64,000 bases of DNA from Anaerolineales bacterium (GTDB taxonomy: Bacteria > Chloroflexota > Anaerolineae > Anaerolineales > Villigracilaceae). The DNA lies in contig JAIXKJ010000008.1 in assembly GCA_026928255.1 (NCBI GenBank), positions 845,298-909,297 of the forward strand, in the 5' to 3' direction. The position numbers and the translations under genes were made by a program. Below, piece by piece: positions 42,645 to 51,418 of this stretch (positions within the stretch are counted from its first letter, which is position 1; every line of letters begins with the position of its first letter). The notes below the pieces were generated by a model. The model was given only the letters and a program-made list of their open reading frames with translations. It was not told where the DNA came from and ran no database searches.

Positions 42645-43511
42645 ATGCGATCACGACGCGCTTTACTTTACATGCCCGGCGACAACTGGAAGATGATTGC
42701 CAAATCCGTTACCTTAGGCGTAGACTCAATCTGCATGGACATGGAAGACGGGGCGGCGGTCAACAAAAAAGCCGAAGCCCGCGCAACCATCGTCAAAGCC
42801 CTGCAAGAGTTAGATTTCGGCGCGAGCGAAAAGCTGGCGCGCATTAACTCGGTCGGCTCGGGCTGGGAGCGCGACGACATTGAAGCCGTTCTGCCCTTTC
42901 GCCCCGACGGCATCGTCATTCCCAAAGTCGAATCGTGCGAGCAGGTGGAATGGGCGAGCCGAATCATCGAAGACGCGGAGTTGAAAAACGGCTGGCAAGT
43001 CAATTCGCTGCGGATATTAATTGGCGTGGAAACCGCCAAAGGAATTTTGAACCTTAAAGAAATCGCCGCGCACCCGCGCTTGGACGCGGTCATCTTCGGC
43101 GGAGAAGATTTCGCGGCATCCATCGGCGCAACGCGGACGAAAGAGGCGCTCGAATTGCTCTACGCGCGGCAGGCGGTTATCGTCGCTTGCGCGGCGCACG
43201 ACTTGCAAGCGCTGGACATCGTAACCATTGATTACAAAGACGCGGACGCGCTCAAAGCCGAATCCGAATTTGGGGCGCGAATCGGTTTCGTCGGCAAACA
43301 GATTATTCATCCCAATCAAGTGCAAATTGTGCAAGAAGCCTTCACGCCCTCCGACGAAGCGATCGCTTATGCGCGGCGCATCGTCGAGACGTTTGCAGCC
43401 AGTCAAAAAGAAGGCAAAGGCGCTTACGCGCTGGACGGAAAAATGATTGACATGCCGCTCTTACGCAACGCGGAAAAAACGCTGGCGCGCGCCAAAGCGG
43501 CGGGAAAATAA
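42645..43511 (+). CDS. CitE-like CoA lyase (HpcH/HpaI aldolase family)
   Basis: 288 residues, TIM-barrel lyase. SRRALLYMPGD start, DMEDGA metal site, PKVES, and GGEDFAASIG near 160, the last typical of the citramalyl-/malyl-CoA lyase (CLYBL) group. It would cleave a 3-hydroxydicarboxyl-CoA to acetyl-CoA plus a keto acid. Last gene of the carboxylase operon; AAGGACC ribosome site. The exact substrate is unknown. Confidence 0.88.
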   Translation: MRSRRALLYMPGDNWKMIAKSVTLGVDSICMDMEDGAAVNKKAEARATIVKALQELDFGASEKLARINSVGSGWERDDIEAVLPFRPDGIVIPKVESCEQVEWASRIIEDAELKNGWQVNSLRILIGVETAKGILNLKEIAAHPRLDAVIFGGEDFAASIGATRTKEALELLYARQAVIVACAAHDLQALDIVTIDYKDADALKAESEFGARIGFVGKQIIHPNQVQIVQEAFTPSDEAIAYARRIVETFAASQKEGKGAYALDGKMIDMPLLRNAEKTLARAKAAGK

Positions 43512-43543
43512 CCGTTCGCTGTCAACTGTCAACTGTCAACCGT
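43512..43543. repeat. GTCAACT simple repeat
   Basis: Three tandem GTCAACT units (CTGTCAACTGTCAACTGTCA) between the convergent CitE-like and dehydrogenase genes. Same family as 57622-57715. Confidence 0.6.
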
Positions 43544-44546
43544 ACTTCTCCCTCATCTTCGGCAAAAAGTAATCGTCAAAGAAACCGTCGGCGTCGTAGC
43601 GCGGACTCCAATTCCAGTCGCGGCGCGCGCGCGAGTCGTCCACGTCGGCGGGCCAGGAATCCACGATGCCCTGTCGTTGCGGATTGGGCGCGAAGGAAAT
43701 TTGCGCCTGCGGAAACGCGCGCAACGTCCGCTGACGGAACTCTTCGGCGCTGAGCGAAAACGCGCCGACGTTATACACGTTCGCCGTCAACGATTCGCGC
43801 GGCGCGTCCGTCAAATCTAAAATGGATTGAATCGCGTCGGGCATCGCCATAAACGGCAAGCGCGCGTCGGCGCGGACGAAACAAGCGTAGGCTTCGCCCT
43901 TCGCCGCCGCGTGCAACATTTCGGGGCCGTAATCGCTCGTGCCGCCGCTCGGCATCGTCGCGGCGCTGACCAAGCCCGGAAAGCGAAGCGCGCGAAAATC
44001 CAGCATGGCCGGCGGGTTGTCGTTCAAATGTTTTTGCCCGTAAAATCCGCCGTAATAACCGCCCAACTTTTCGCAATACAATTTGTTGCAGCCGTACATC
44101 GTGCGCGGGTCGTTCCACTCGTTTTCCTTAACCGCTTCGGCGTTTTGCTTCGCTTCGAGCGAGGGCAACCCGTAAACGGCAATCGAACTTGGAAATAAAA
44201 ACTTTACGCGCTTGTTATATTTTTCGGAACGATACGCCGCCATCGCCAGCAATTGCATCGTCCCGTCCACGTTGATGCGGTGCGCCGCTTCGGGCGCTTG
44301 CTCCGCTTTGGAAGAGAGCGAAGCCGCCAAATGAAAGATAACGTCAAAATCGTAATCGTAAAAAACTTTGGCTTGAAAAAGCAAATCGCCTTGAACGTGC
44401 TCCGCGACCAAACCCTTAATCGAATCGGGCAACGGCGCGAGGTCGGACGTAACGATGCGATGTCCGCCGCGCCGCGTTAACTCTTGCGCCAACGCCTGCC
44501 CAATCTCGCCGCAGGCTCCGGTAATCAGCGCTTGTTGTACGCTCAT
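43536..44546 (-). CDS. SDR-type L-threonine 3-dehydrogenase-like epimerase family protein
   Basis: 336 residues. ITGACGEIGQAL NAD site, YGCNKLYCEK (YxxxK), and the block RFPGLVSAATMPSGGTSDYG with ACFVRADARLPFMAMPDAI, which is typical of short-chain threonine dehydrogenases. These oxidise Thr to 2-amino-3-ketobutyrate. Substrate assignment is by family pattern. An AGGAGAC ribosome site and TAGAAT-like or TATTAG boxes lie upstream on the minus strand. Confidence 0.8.
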   Translation of the reverse strand: MSVQQALITGACGEIGQALAQELTRRGGHRIVTSDLAPLPDSIKGLVAEHVQGDLLFQAKVFYDYDFDVIFHLAASLSSKAEQAPEAAHRINVDGTMQLLAMAAYRSEKYNKRVKFLFPSSIAVYGLPSLEAKQNAEAVKENEWNDPRTMYGCNKLYCEKLGGYYGGFYGQKHLNDNPPAMLDFRALRFPGLVSAATMPSGGTSDYGPEMLHAAAKGEAYACFVRADARLPFMAMPDAIQSILDLTDAPRESLTANVYNVGAFSLSAEEFRQRTLRAFPQAQISFAPNPQRQGIVDSWPADVDDSRARRDWNWSPRYDADGFFDDYFLPKMREKYG

Positions 44547-44608
44547 CTTCGTCTCCTAATATGCTAGAATGTCTTAAACATTTTACGCCATAATCCGTCG
44601 TTCAATTC

Positions 44609-45373
44609 ATGACTTTCAAAAAGATTTTACTTTTTATTTTCCTCGCGTTAGGGATGACTTCTTGCTTCGCGCTAGATGAGACGACGACAGAAACGCCTTC
44701 CGCAACGGAAACCGCGCCGCCTTCTCCGACCCGAATCTGGTTTCCCCCGTCGGCGACTCCCACGCTGAGAACGAGCGCCACAAAAGCCGCCACGCCCGAA
44801 ATGCGTCCGGCTGTCGGCGAAGAAATTCTGCGCGACGACTTCGCCGATTCCGCGTCGTGGGACGGCGGCGCGATGATTGAAAATTCGCGCCTCGTCCTCG
44901 CCGCCCCCAGCGGAATGTATATGACCAGTCTGCGCCGCGACACTTTGCTGACGAACTTCTACGCCGAAATTACCGCCGCGCCGAATTTGTGCAAAGGAGA
45001 AGACAGTTACGGACTCCTCGTCCGCGCCAACGGCGCTTCGTATTATCGCTTCGCCCTCGACTGCAACGGCAACGTCCGCGCCGAACGGATTCACAACGGC
45101 GTGCGCTTAACTTTGCAAGAGCCGCTCGCCAGCGGAGACGCGCCGCTCGGCGCGCCGAGCAAAACGCAAATCGGCGTGTGGGTTGTCGGGCGCGAAATGC
45201 GCCTCTTCCTTAACGGGCGTTATCAATTCAGCGTCAGCGACCCCAGTTTTGCAATGGGGACGTTGGGCGTTTTTGTCCGCGCGGCGGGCGAAACGGCGGC
45301 GACGGTTTCCTTTTCCGAACTCGTCGTTCGCAGCGTGGATTACGTCCCGCCGACCGCAACCCCCAGCCCATAA
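44609..45373 (+). CDS. lipoprotein with concanavalin-like beta-sandwich
   Basis: 254 residues. Signal peptide with a C near residue 17 (MTSCFA) as probable lipobox, Thr/Pro-rich linker (about 25-60), then a domain beginning ILRDDFADSASW and containing YGLLVRANGASYYRFALD and GVWVVGREMRLFLNGRY, the style of DUF1080/LamG-like carbohydrate-binding sandwiches. The tail is Thr/Pro-rich. Likely binds surface sugars; no catalytic set seen. Next gene starts 3 nt after its stop. Confidence 0.72.
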   Translation: MTFKKILLFIFLALGMTSCFALDETTTETPSATETAPPSPTRIWFPPSATPTLRTSATKAATPEMRPAVGEEILRDDFADSASWDGGAMIENSRLVLAAPSGMYMTSLRRDTLLTNFYAEITAAPNLCKGEDSYGLLVRANGASYYRFALDCNGNVRAERIHNGVRLTLQEPLASGDAPLGAPSKTQIGVWVVGREMRLFLNGRYQFSVSDPSFAMGTLGVFVRAAGETAATVSFSELVVRSVDYVPPTATPSP

Positions 45374-45376
45374 TCT

Positions 45377-46345
45377 ATGCTTGCCGCTTCCGACTTCGTC
45401 CGCTTGTCTTACTCTCCCGATTTGACTGAAGCCGGAATTGCGTACGCGCTTCGTTCGCTGGCGTATTCCGCCGAACGCGACCCGCGCATTTTGTACAACC
45501 GTCTGCGGCGGGCGGCGGCGAATTTGGCGGCGGAGTTAGCCTTTCGTCGCTACCTCGCCCAAGCGAACATCCCCTTCGCAGTGCAAGCCGCCGCTCCCTT
45601 CACAGACCGCGAGCGCTTTGACGTAACGTTAAACGGGCGGCGTTGCGATGTGAAATCTTTCCTTATTTCGCGTCGCGAACAGATTTTGCAAATTCGCGCC
45701 GACCCTGCCGTTTTGCTCGAAGCGCAAGCCCTCGTCCCCTCGGACATCCACGCCAACGACGGACATTTTTATAACGACTTGTACCTCTTCGCTTTTGCGA
45801 CGGGCTTGCTCGCCCTTTCGTCGGACGATTTGCAAAAAGCGCTGACCAAAAAATTGCCGCATTATTTGACTTGCGCCGCGCCGCTGACTTGGCGCAGACC
45901 TGCGCGGTGGACTCCCTTCGGCGCGTTAACTCTCAAATCCGAAGCGGACGCGGAATTAATCGTCGAAGTCAACGGACAAGACGAGATGCGCGAGAGCAAG
46001 CAAATCGTCGTTCGTCTTCCGCCGCGAACCGCCGTCCGCGTGGACGAAGATTTTTACTCGCTGACTTCGTTGCGCGCGCAAGGCGTCCCGCAGGCGCGGG
46101 TGGGCGTCCGCAGCGAGGCGCGGCGCAAAACGATTTTGATTGCGCCTGCGGAGTGGTCGAACCTTTACGTTTACGGCATGGACATTTTTTTCGTCGGCGG
46201 CGTTTCGTATGAAGAGTTGAGTCAACGAGCGACGCTTTTGCCGCCCAACTCGCGCACCTTTCAATACGAACGCACGCAAGCGAAAAATCTTTGTCTGCCC
46301 GTGTCAAAGTTGAAACCGATGCAAAAGTTAATACGGACGAAGTAG
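45377..46345 (+). CDS. unknown protein with PD-(D/E)xK-like nuclease motif
   Basis: 322 residues, soluble. The N-terminal half has a helix with E53 (AAELAFRRYL) and then RFDVTLNGRRCDVKSF: D82, D91 and K93 with D-x8-D-V-K spacing, the core of PD-(D/E)xK nucleases. A beta-rich second half (205-300) may recognise a substrate. No methylase partner is nearby, so a restriction enzyme is unlikely from context; a repair or orphan nuclease-fold protein is possible. I do not recognise a named family. Confidence 0.6.
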   Translation: MLAASDFVRLSYSPDLTEAGIAYALRSLAYSAERDPRILYNRLRRAAANLAAELAFRRYLAQANIPFAVQAAAPFTDRERFDVTLNGRRCDVKSFLISRREQILQIRADPAVLLEAQALVPSDIHANDGHFYNDLYLFAFATGLLALSSDDLQKALTKKLPHYLTCAAPLTWRRPARWTPFGALTLKSEADAELIVEVNGQDEMRESKQIVVRLPPRTAVRVDEDFYSLTSLRAQGVPQARVGVRSEARRKTILIAPAEWSNLYVYGMDIFFVGGVSYEELSQRATLLPPNSRTFQYERTQAKNLCLPVSKLKPMQKLIRTK

Positions 46346-46442
46346 AGACGTTATTAACAGAAACCGTTGCCTCAAAAAATGGATTTCTCCTCGCTGCGTT
46401 CGTCGAAATGACAAATTTAGAGAGTGTAGATTTATTGTAAAA

Positions 46443-46480
46443 GTCGCCCTCGCCCTAGCCCTCTCCCAAAGGGAGAGGGG
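46443..46480. repeat. CGCCCTAGCCCTCTCCC palindromic element
   Basis: CCCTCTCCC-AAA-GGGAGAGGG (46459-46479) preceded by TCGCCCTCGCCCTAG. The same head (CCTCGCCCTAACCCTCTCCC) occurs at 59381-59400. The stretch 46346-46523 otherwise shows no gene; a TAAGAT box lies 8 nt before the next ATG. Confidence 0.75.
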
Positions 46481-46523
46481 ATTCAGTTTCCCTCGAGTCT
46501 AATTCATAGTAAGATTGCCCCGT

Positions 46524-47339
46524 ATGGAATCAACCGACAAGCCCGCCTCCGCCGCGCCGCGCAAGCGCAAACCGCGCGGAATTAATCCCTTTTTCTCGAC
46601 GTTGGGCGCAGCCGTATTAATCGCCACGCTTTTCACCGCCTGGACTCCCAACAGTTTTTTCGCCAACAACTTGCGCGAGCAACTGCGCGCTTTGCTCACG
46701 CCGCAAGCCGCCGTCGCGCAAAATGCCGGTTCGACGGCGCAGCCGCAAGTCCGCATTGGCATCGTCGCGGGACACATGGGCAACGACTCGGGCGCGGTCT
46801 GCTATGACGCTTCGAGCGGTCAAGCCGACTTGACCGAAGCGGACGTCAACCTCTCGATTGCGACTCTCGTGCGGCGCAGCCTCGTCGAGCGCGGCTATCA
46901 AGTGGATTTGCTCAACGAGTTCGACACGCGCCTAAACGGCTATCGCGCCGCCGCGTTGGTTTCCATCCACAACGACTCTTGCGATTACATCAACGACGAA
47001 GCGACGGGTTTCAAAGTCGCCGCTTCGCTTGAAACGCGCGACGTCAACCGCGCCAAACGCCTCATCGCCTGCATTACCGACCGTTACAAAAGCGCGACGG
47101 GGCTGCTTTACCACGCCAACAGCATCACGCCCGATATGACTCAATATCACGCTTTTTCGGAAATTGACCCGAACACGATCACCGCGATTATCGAAACCGG
47201 ATTCCTCAACCTCGACCGCGACTTGCTGACCCGACGCGCCGACCTCGTCGCGGAAGGCGTAACGCAAGGCATTTTATGTTTTATCAACAACGAAAGCGTG
47301 CTGCCCAACCCCGTTCAACTGCCGACGATTTTGCCGTAA
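46524..47339 (+). CDS. N-acetylmuramoyl-L-alanine amidase (Amidase_3)
   Basis: 271 residues. N-terminal membrane anchor or signal (about 22-40), then a zinc amidase: VAGHMG (first His), DLTEADVNL (Glu), VSIHNDSC (second His) and AIIETGFL (catalytic Glu). It cuts the amide between muramic acid and the stem peptide in the cell wall. Followed by three L,D-transpeptidases, forming a wall-remodelling cluster. The start is the ATG at 46524. Confidence 0.87.
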   Translation: MESTDKPASAAPRKRKPRGINPFFSTLGAAVLIATLFTAWTPNSFFANNLREQLRALLTPQAAVAQNAGSTAQPQVRIGIVAGHMGNDSGAVCYDASSGQADLTEADVNLSIATLVRRSLVERGYQVDLLNEFDTRLNGYRAAALVSIHNDSCDYINDEATGFKVAASLETRDVNRAKRLIACITDRYKSATGLLYHANSITPDMTQYHAFSEIDPNTITAIIETGFLNLDRDLLTRRADLVAEGVTQGILCFINNESVLPNPVQLPTILP

Positions 47340-47361
47340 CGTTTTAGAAAGCCCTTGCTTG

Positions 47362-47389
47362 TTGAAATCGGACGAAATCTGTTTATAAT
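47362..47389 (+). promoter_or_regulatory. promoter of the first L,D-transpeptidase
   Basis: TTGAAA (47362-47367), 16 nt, TATAAT (47384-47389), 42 nt before the start codon at 47432. Confidence 0.6.
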
Positions 47390-47431
47390 ATTCTATGGCT
47401 TTTGTTTCTTACTCGTAATCAAAGGTGTCTT

Positions 47432-48304
47432 ATGCTTAATCGTCTTCCGCAAGCCAAACCGCAAACGCCCCCGCAAAATTCGCCGCAACAAAAGACCGTC
47501 GAGAAAAAGCGCAATTTTATTTTTCCCATTCTGTTAATCTTCGTCGGTTACGCGGTGTTTGGATTCGCCGCCTGGTCGGCGGCAAGGTCGCCCGTCATGG
47601 CGTCTATCTTGCATCGCAATTCAGGCTCGACGGAATTTCAACAAATTGCGCCAGGACGTTCCTTCGCGCAGATTTCCCTCCCCAAGCCGACTCGCTCCCC
47701 GCAAGCGGACGCGCCGCAAACCGCGCCGCAGCCGACTCTCGCGCCGACGGTTGAATCTGCGCCCGAACCGACTCAACTTCCGCCGACCTTGCCGACGGCG
47801 ACCGAAGCCGTCGTCGCGGAAACGGAAGCCGTCGAAACAGAACCCGCCGTCGCGGCGGTGGCGGGCGCGGAAATCGTCGCCGACACGCCCACGCCCGAAT
47901 ACGTCGCTCCGACGGCCGCCGCCGTTGCGCCCGTCGTCTCGCCCGGCAACGGCGTGCGCTGGTTTGACGTGGACCTTTCCGACCAGATGATGTACGCTTA
48001 CGAAGGCGACACGCTGGTTCGTTCGTTTGTGGTTTCGACCGGACTCTGGCAAACGCCGACGTTGACTGGGCGCTTCAAAGTGTGGATTAAACTCAAATCC
48101 GCGCCGATGTCGGGGCCGGGCTATTACTTGCCGAACGTGCCGAACATCATGTACTACGACGGCGATTACGGCATTCACGGCGCGTATTGGCACAACAACT
48201 TCGGCGTGCCGATGAGTCACGGGTGCGTCAACCTCAGCCTGCCCGACGCGGAATGGGCGTATGATTTTGCGTCGGTCGGCACGGTGGTGAACATCCATTA
48301 TTAA
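47432..48304 (+). CDS. membrane-anchored L,D-transpeptidase (YkuD)
   Basis: 290 residues. One transmembrane helix near 30-55 facing a long Thr/Pro/Glu-rich extracytoplasmic linker (70-165), then a YkuD domain (about 170-290) with GIHGAYWHNNFGVPMSHGC; the catalytic Cys is in SHGCVNLS. Makes or modifies 3-3 peptidoglycan crosslinks or attaches proteins. The start ATG (MLNRL) is used because it follows the promoter spacing better than the one ten codons upstream. Confidence 0.87.
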   Translation: MLNRLPQAKPQTPPQNSPQQKTVEKKRNFIFPILLIFVGYAVFGFAAWSAARSPVMASILHRNSGSTEFQQIAPGRSFAQISLPKPTRSPQADAPQTAPQPTLAPTVESAPEPTQLPPTLPTATEAVVAETEAVETEPAVAAVAGAEIVADTPTPEYVAPTAAAVAPVVSPGNGVRWFDVDLSDQMMYAYEGDTLVRSFVVSTGLWQTPTLTGRFKVWIKLKSAPMSGPGYYLPNVPNIMYYDGDYGIHGAYWHNNFGVPMSHGCVNLSLPDAEWAYDFASVGTVVNIHY

Positions 48305-48309
48305 GCGTT

Positions 48310-49332
48310 ATGCAAAAGGCTTTATCGCGCCGCGATTTTTTGAAACTGAGCGGATTGGGATTCGCCGCGTTGGCGCTTTCGCCGCTGAACTTGCGCTTCG
48401 ACGATCCGTTTGAAAGTCAGCAAGGGCGCGTAACGACGCGCATGGTTTGGGCGTATGCCGAACCTTCGCTTGCGGCGCGGAAGACGCTCATCTTGCCGCG
48501 CGACGCGGTGGTTTCCATTTCCAACACGGCGGCGAGCGCGGACGACGATTCGCCTCAGCGCGTTTGGTACGAGTTGGGCAAAGACGGCTATGTCTCGTCG
48601 GAAAATATTCAGCCCGTTCGCACGACGTTAAGCGCCCCGTATCGCGGCGAAATTCCCAAAGAAGGCTTGCTGGCGGAAGTTTGCGTGCCGTACAGCGACG
48701 CTTTCGTCGAACCCAATTTTGAATCGCAAGTCGGCTATCGCGTCTATTACGAAACGACGCATTGGATTCAAACCGCGAGTCAAGATTCCAGCGGACAGAT
48801 TTGGTATCAAATTCTCGAAGACAAATATCGAAAAAATTATTACGTCCGCGCCGAACATTTGCGCGTGATGACTGCCGAAGAACTGGCGCCGCTCTCGCCG
48901 GATTTGCCGTCGAGCGAGAAGAAAATCCGCGTGTTGTTGGAGCGGCAATGGGTGATCGCTTACGAAGCGGGGAAGCCGATTTTCAGCGTGCCTGTTTCGA
49001 CGGGCGCGCGTTTGCGAAGCGGAACGTACACCACGCCGTCGGGGAAATTTATCACCTCGTACAAGCGCCCGTCGCGCCACATGGCGGCGGGAGAAATCGG
49101 CGCGAACGGCTTTGACTTGCCCGGCGTGCCGTGGGTGCAATACATCACCAAAAGCGGAATTTCTTTTCACGGCACGTTTTGGCACAACAACTTCGGCGCG
49201 ACCATGAGTCACGGCTGCATCAACATGACGTCCGCCGCGGCGAAGTGGCTGTATCGTTGGTCGTCGCCGTCCGTGCCGCGCGACAAAGAATTCGTTTACG
49301 GTTACGTCGGCACGCAAGTCGAAATCGCCTGA
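48310..49332 (+). CDS. Tat-exported L,D-transpeptidase (YkuD)
   Basis: 340 residues. Twin-arginine signal SRRDFLKLSGLGFAALAL (6-23), an SH3-like or YkuD-preceding region (40-200), then the YkuD domain with SFHGTFWHNNFGATMSHGC and catalytic Cys in SHGCINM. Starts 5 nt after the previous gene, so co-transcribed. Tat export implies folding before transport, unusual for a wall enzyme without a cofactor. Confidence 0.87.
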   Translation: MQKALSRRDFLKLSGLGFAALALSPLNLRFDDPFESQQGRVTTRMVWAYAEPSLAARKTLILPRDAVVSISNTAASADDDSPQRVWYELGKDGYVSSENIQPVRTTLSAPYRGEIPKEGLLAEVCVPYSDAFVEPNFESQVGYRVYYETTHWIQTASQDSSGQIWYQILEDKYRKNYYVRAEHLRVMTAEELAPLSPDLPSSEKKIRVLLERQWVIAYEAGKPIFSVPVSTGARLRSGTYTTPSGKFITSYKRPSRHMAAGEIGANGFDLPGVPWVQYITKSGISFHGTFWHNNFGATMSHGCINMTSAAAKWLYRWSSPSVPRDKEFVYGYVGTQVEIA

Positions 49333-49370
49333 CTCATTTATTTCTCAACCTTATCCTTTACAATATCGGC

Positions 49371-50393
49371 ATGTCTATTAAGAAAATTTCTCGCCGCGAT
49401 TTCTTGAAATTGTCCGCCGCAGGCGCGTTGGGATTATTCCTCTCCGAGTTGAAGTTGGAACGCGCCTTCGCCGCGCCGCCGACCTCGAAGGGACTCGCCG
49501 TGTTCAGCGGCGTTCCCATTTACGACGCGCCCTCCGTCCGCGCCAATCAAACGGACGCGCTGCGAAAGGATCAAGTCATCTCGCTTAAAGCCGAAACGCA
49601 AGGCGATTACATTGACAACCCGAACAACACCGTGTGGTACGAAACGGACGGCGGCTACGTTTATTCCGCGCCGATTTTGCCGGTGGAAGAAAATTATCAG
49701 AAAGCGATTTACGAAGTTCCCGTCGAAGGAAAGTTGGCGGAAATTTCCGTGCCGTACAGTTTGACTTATCGCGCTCCGAATCTTTTTGCCAAAAACGCGC
49801 ATCGCCTTTATTTCGAGTCGACGCATTGGGTGAAAAAGGTAATCGTCAACCGTCAAGAGAAAGGCGTGTGGTACGAAATTTACGATAAAGTTTTGGCGGA
49901 ATCCTTTTACGTCCCCTCGTACAACATGCGGATTATTTCCGAAGAAGAAGTAACGCCGCTTTCGCCCGACGTGCCCAACGAAGAGAAACTCGTGCATGTA
50001 GACCTCGCCTCGCAAATGGTAACCGCGTTTGAAGGCGATAAACTCGTCCTCACCCAGCGCTGCGCCAGCGGCTGGGGCGGGGCGGCGACTCCCAAAGGTC
50101 AATGGGAGACGTATCATAAAGGGCCGTCCATTCACATGACCAATCAAGGCGACGCGGTGGCGCACATCTACAACTTGGCGGGCGTGCCGTGGTGCAGTTT
50201 CTTCACCGGCTCGGGACACGCTTTTCATGGGACTTATTGGCATAACGATTACGGTCAGCCGCGCAGCAACGGCTGCATCAATTTGCCGTCTCGCGTCGCT
50301 AAATGGGTGTATCGCTGGACGAACCCCGCCGTGCCGTACAACGTAGATTATTTGAACCTGCCCGGTCAAGGCACGAAGGTCATCGTCGAATAG
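49371..50393 (+). CDS. Tat-exported L,D-transpeptidase (YkuD), SNGC variant
   Basis: 340 residues, paralogue of the previous gene along its whole length. Tat signal SRRDFLKLSAAGALGLFL (7-24). The active site reads HGTYWHNDYG then SNGCINLPS: Asn replaces the His of the usual SHGC, a tolerated variant in the family. I use the ATG at 49371 because TACAAT (49359-49364) lies exactly 6 nt upstream; a much longer frame is an artefact running through the upstream gene. Confidence 0.87.
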   Translation: MSIKKISRRDFLKLSAAGALGLFLSELKLERAFAAPPTSKGLAVFSGVPIYDAPSVRANQTDALRKDQVISLKAETQGDYIDNPNNTVWYETDGGYVYSAPILPVEENYQKAIYEVPVEGKLAEISVPYSLTYRAPNLFAKNAHRLYFESTHWVKKVIVNRQEKGVWYEIYDKVLAESFYVPSYNMRIISEEEVTPLSPDVPNEEKLVHVDLASQMVTAFEGDKLVLTQRCASGWGGAATPKGQWETYHKGPSIHMTNQGDAVAHIYNLAGVPWCSFFTGSGHAFHGTYWHNDYGQPRSNGCINLPSRVAKWVYRWTNPAVPYNVDYLNLPGQGTKVIVE

Positions 50394-50419
50394 CGGCGCG
50401 TTTTCAAAAAGGAGAAGCC

Positions 50420-50995
50420 ATGAACGCCATTTTTCAAGCCAATCAATATTTGCTCAAACGTCAAGTTTTTGCGTTGACGGGGAAATTTCGCGTTTACGAC
50501 TCGAACGGAAATTTGCTTTTGTTCAGCGAACAAAAAATGTTCAAACTGCGCGAAGACATCCGTGTTTATGAAGACGAAGGAAAAACGCGCGAAGTGTTAA
50601 TGATTAAGGCGCGTCAGATTATTGACTTCTCCGCCGCTTACGACGTGATCGACAGCGCCAGCGGACAGAAAGTCGGCGTGTTGCGCCGCAAGGGAATCGC
50701 CTCCCTTTTGCGCGACGAATGGGACGTTCTAAACGCCAACGACGCGCCGCTGGGGACGCTCGTCGAAGACAGCATGGGCTTGGCGTTGTTGCGCCGTTTT
50801 TTGGTCAGCCTTGTGCCGCAGAATTACGACCTATTCATCGGGCAAAATCGCGTCGCCGATTTGCGCCAAAATTTCAACCCGTTTACTTATCAACTGAATA
50901 TTGATTTCAGCATGGACTCCGCCCGCCAGTTAGACCGTCGGCTGGGAATTGCCGCCGGCATTTTGCTCGCCGCCATTGAAGGGCGACAGGAGTAG
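50420..50995 (+). CDS. LURP-one/scramblase-like (tubby-fold) protein
   Basis: 191 residues from an ATG with AAGGAGAAG. Pattern LLKRQVFALTGKFRVYDSNG, then repeated beta strands with short turns (ALLRRFLVSLVPQNYDLFIG) and a final hydrophobic helix (GIAAGILLAAIEG), as in bacterial tubby C-terminal-like/scramblase-family proteins. Cellular role unknown. Probably one transcript with the next gene. Confidence 0.75.
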   Translation: MNAIFQANQYLLKRQVFALTGKFRVYDSNGNLLLFSEQKMFKLREDIRVYEDEGKTREVLMIKARQIIDFSAAYDVIDSASGQKVGVLRRKGIASLLRDEWDVLNANDAPLGTLVEDSMGLALLRRFLVSLVPQNYDLFIGQNRVADLRQNFNPFTYQLNIDFSMDSARQLDRRLGIAAGILLAAIEGRQE

Positions 50996-50997
50996 GC

Positions 50998-51417
50998 ATG
51001 GCGCAAGCGCTTTTTGCCGGCCTCGTCGTGGACGAAAGCGGGCGTTCCGTGCAAACTGCCTTTGTCGGCGGCGAACCGACCTACGTCGTGGACGACGACG
51101 GCTTCCTGCGCCACATTCCCGCCGAGCAAATAGACCGCGCCGTTTTGAATCAAATGGCGCAGATGATGAAAGGCAGCGAAGATTTGCTTTCCGAGCAGGC
51201 GGCGAAAATGCTCGGACAGGACGACCCTTTTTCGCGGGCGATGATCGAAAATCAATTGAAAAACATTGACCAGCAATTTGACGCGGCGCTGCAAAGCGGA
51301 CTCCCCGAAGAAGCCCGCGCCTACTTGGGCATGGCGGGCTTTAAGATTGTCGTCAACTATCGCGGCGAGGTGGTGCGCGTCGAACAGCCCCGCGCCGCCG
51401 CCGATGACGACGAGTAA
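50998..51417 (+). CDS. protein of unknown function
   Basis: 139 residues, soluble, acidic. A short beta start (ALFAGLVVDESG, TYVVDDDGFLRHIPA) is followed by a Gln/Met-rich helical part (VLNQMAQMMKGSEDLL) and an Asp-rich end. No family recognised. Begins 2 nt after the scramblase-like gene. Confidence 0.65.
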   Translation: MAQALFAGLVVDESGRSVQTAFVGGEPTYVVDDDGFLRHIPAEQIDRAVLNQMAQMMKGSEDLLSEQAAKMLGQDDPFSRAMIENQLKNIDQQFDAALQSGLPEEARAYLGMAGFKIVVNYRGEVVRVEQPRAAADDDE

Positions 51418-51418
51418 C

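Noticed and set aside
45377..46345. Restriction-modification system
   Set aside because: Only a nuclease-like motif; the single methyltransferase in the wider area (51419-52153) is a small-molecule type and not adjacent.
49131..49370. Longer N-terminus for the third L,D-transpeptidase
   Set aside because: The added part is another frame of the upstream gene; the Tat signal and a -10 box fit the ATG at 49371.
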